This document shows, in pieces, positions 6,297 through 7,126 of a DNA stretch of 7,126 nucleotides. Each line of letters opens with the position of its first letter. Within the stretch, counting starts at the first letter, position 1. A model generated the notes under the pieces. That model was given only the letters and a program-made list of their open reading frames with translations, was not told the DNA's origin and ran no database searches. A program made the position numbers and the translations under genes. This DNA is from Fimbriimonadaceae bacterium. Lineage in GTDB: Bacteria > Armatimonadota > Fimbriimonadia > Fimbriimonadales > Fimbriimonadaceae. The DNA lies in NCBI GenBank assembly GCA_022402505.1, contig JAKRSE010000345.1, forward strand, positions 1 to 7,126. The letters run 5' to 3'.

Positions 6297-7109
6297 TCAG
6301 CCCTGGCGGCGGATGACGGCGTAGGCGTTGTGGGCGTGGATCGACTCTTCGTTCTCGACCTCGATCTCGTAGCCCGTGATGCGGGAGTCGTCGTCGAAGC
6401 GCAGGGCGACCTCGCGGACCAGGTCCTCGACGAACCGCGGGTTCTCGTAGGCCCGCTCGGTGACCCACTTCTCATCCGGCCGCTTGAGCACCGGATAAAG
6501 GGCGCAGCTCGCCGATCCCTCGATCATGTCGATCACCTCTTCCAGCCAGATGTGGTCGCCGGATTCCACCCGGACCGTCACCCAGCCTCGCTGGTTGTGG
6601 GCGCCGTACTTGGAGATCTCCTTGCTGCAGGGGCAGAGCGTGGCGACGGGAATCTTCAGGAGCAGGGCGCACTTGAACGAGCCGTTGATCTCGGCGTCGA
6701 ACCCGCAGTCGAACTCCATCATTCCCGGCTTGCCCGTCACGGGGGCGTGCTTGGTGACGAAGAAGGGGAACCGAACGGTGACGTGGGCCTTTTCCGCCTT
6801 CAGCCGCTCGCGCAGGCCGTGCAGGAGGTTCGGCAGAGCCTGGACGCTGATCTCGCCCTCGTGCTCGTTCAGCACTTCGAGGAACCGGCTCATGTGGGTG
6901 CCCTTGAACTCGCTGGGCAGATCGACCGTCAGGGTGAAGTCGCCGATCGTGTGCTGGCGCTCTCGGGCTCGGTCCAGCACCATGATCGGGTACTTGACCT
7001 TGCGGACGCCGACCCGGTCGATCGGGATGTTTCGGGTGTCGGGCGTCTTCTGAATGTCGGGAAGGGAGACGGTGTCGGTCGTCTCGGGGCGGGATTCAAT
7101 GGCAGCCAT
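6297..7109 (-). CDS. folE2: GTP cyclohydrolase FolE2 (type IB)
   Basis: FolE2 converts GTP to 7,8-dihydroneopterin triphosphate in the cytoplasm, the entry step of tetrahydrofolate synthesis and also used for queuosine-type 7-deazaguanines. The 270 residues are the usual full length. Family hallmarks are visible: THMSRF (71-76), the active-site segment LCPCSKEIS (158-166) with Cys159 and Cys161, GAHNQRG (169-175) with His171 as a likely metal ligand, and YPVLKRPDEKWVTERAYENP (205-224). The family differs from FolE1 in tolerating metals other than zinc, and in several bacteria it is induced by zinc limitation. Only 17 bases precede the start here, so no Zur-type operator can be judged. The ATG at 7109 is backed by an AAGGA ten bases upstream. 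The AraC-type gene follows downstream, possibly on the same transcript. The identification is secure; its physiological pathway here is inference. Confidence 0.97.
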   Translation of the reverse strand: MAAIESRPETTDTVSLPDIQKTPDTRNIPIDRVGVRKVKYPIMVLDRARERQHTIGDFTLTVDLPSEFKGTHMSRFLEVLNEHEGEISVQALPNLLHGLRERLKAEKAHVTVRFPFFVTKHAPVTGKPGMMEFDCGFDAEINGSFKCALLLKIPVATLCPCSKEISKYGAHNQRGWVTVRVESGDHIWLEEVIDMIEGSASCALYPVLKRPDEKWVTERAYENPRFVEDLVREVALRFDDDSRITGYEIEVENEESIHAHNAYAVIRRQG

Positions 7110-7119
7110 GAGCTTGGAG

Positions 7120-7124
7120 TCCTT
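7120..7124 (-). promoter_or_regulatory. Ribosome binding site of folE2
   Basis: On the minus strand AAGGA lies ten bases before the ATG at 7109, a slightly long but usable spacing. It supports this start over later in-frame codons. It is the only recognisable Shine-Dalgarno sequence before any of the four main genes in the window. Confidence 0.5.
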
Positions 7125-7126
7125 GG

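Noticed and set aside
6244..6468. Longer version of the AraC-type protein (369 residues) starting inside folE2
   Set aside because: The added N-terminal residues are an Arg/Pro-rich out-of-frame reading of the folE2 3' end, and the HTH domain begins right after the GTG at 6243.

Overview
The window is gene-dense, very GC-rich bacterial DNA that looks chromosomal. It carries four essentially complete genes, the last codons of a fifth, and one convergent gap of about 450 bases. I see no insertion sequence, phage gene, CRISPR array, tRNA or rRNA. The secreted solute-binding domain with a separate membrane tether, and the absence of a lipobox, suggest a Gram-negative-type envelope. Strong Shine-Dalgarno sequences are missing before most starts. 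The lineage cannot be fixed from this sequence. A high-GC member of a less-studied phylum (Planctomycetes-like or a related candidate phylum) is a guess, not a result.

Left part, plus strand: the end of an unidentified gene (to 71), then a 792-residue protein joining a periplasmic sugar-type solute-binding protein to a MalF-type ABC permease (89-2467). Nine bases later comes priA, the primosomal replication-restart helicase (2477-4909), with all its helicase motifs and eight zinc-binding cysteines. The spacing suggests one transcript, although the functions are unrelated.

Middle, 4910-5358: a convergent intergenic region without a credible gene. It contains two GC-rich hairpins that could end transcription from each side. 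Between them is a compact predicted fold at 5182-5247, a 16-pair stem with one bulged base closing two hairpins.

Right part, minus strand: folE2 (7109 to 6297), a type IB GTP cyclohydrolase, is followed after 53 bases by an AraC-type regulator with a C-terminal GyrI-like ligand domain (6243 to 5359). A perfect 9-bp GC hairpin lies between them, just before the GTG start of the regulator. FolE2 makes dihydroneopterin triphosphate for folate or queuosine-type pathways. The regulator's ligand and targets are unknown.

The most unusual items are the binding-protein/permease fusion without its usual second permease and ATPase nearby, the structured element in the convergent gap, and the hairpin between folE2 and the regulator. 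I found no clear evidence of a wholly new multi-gene system.
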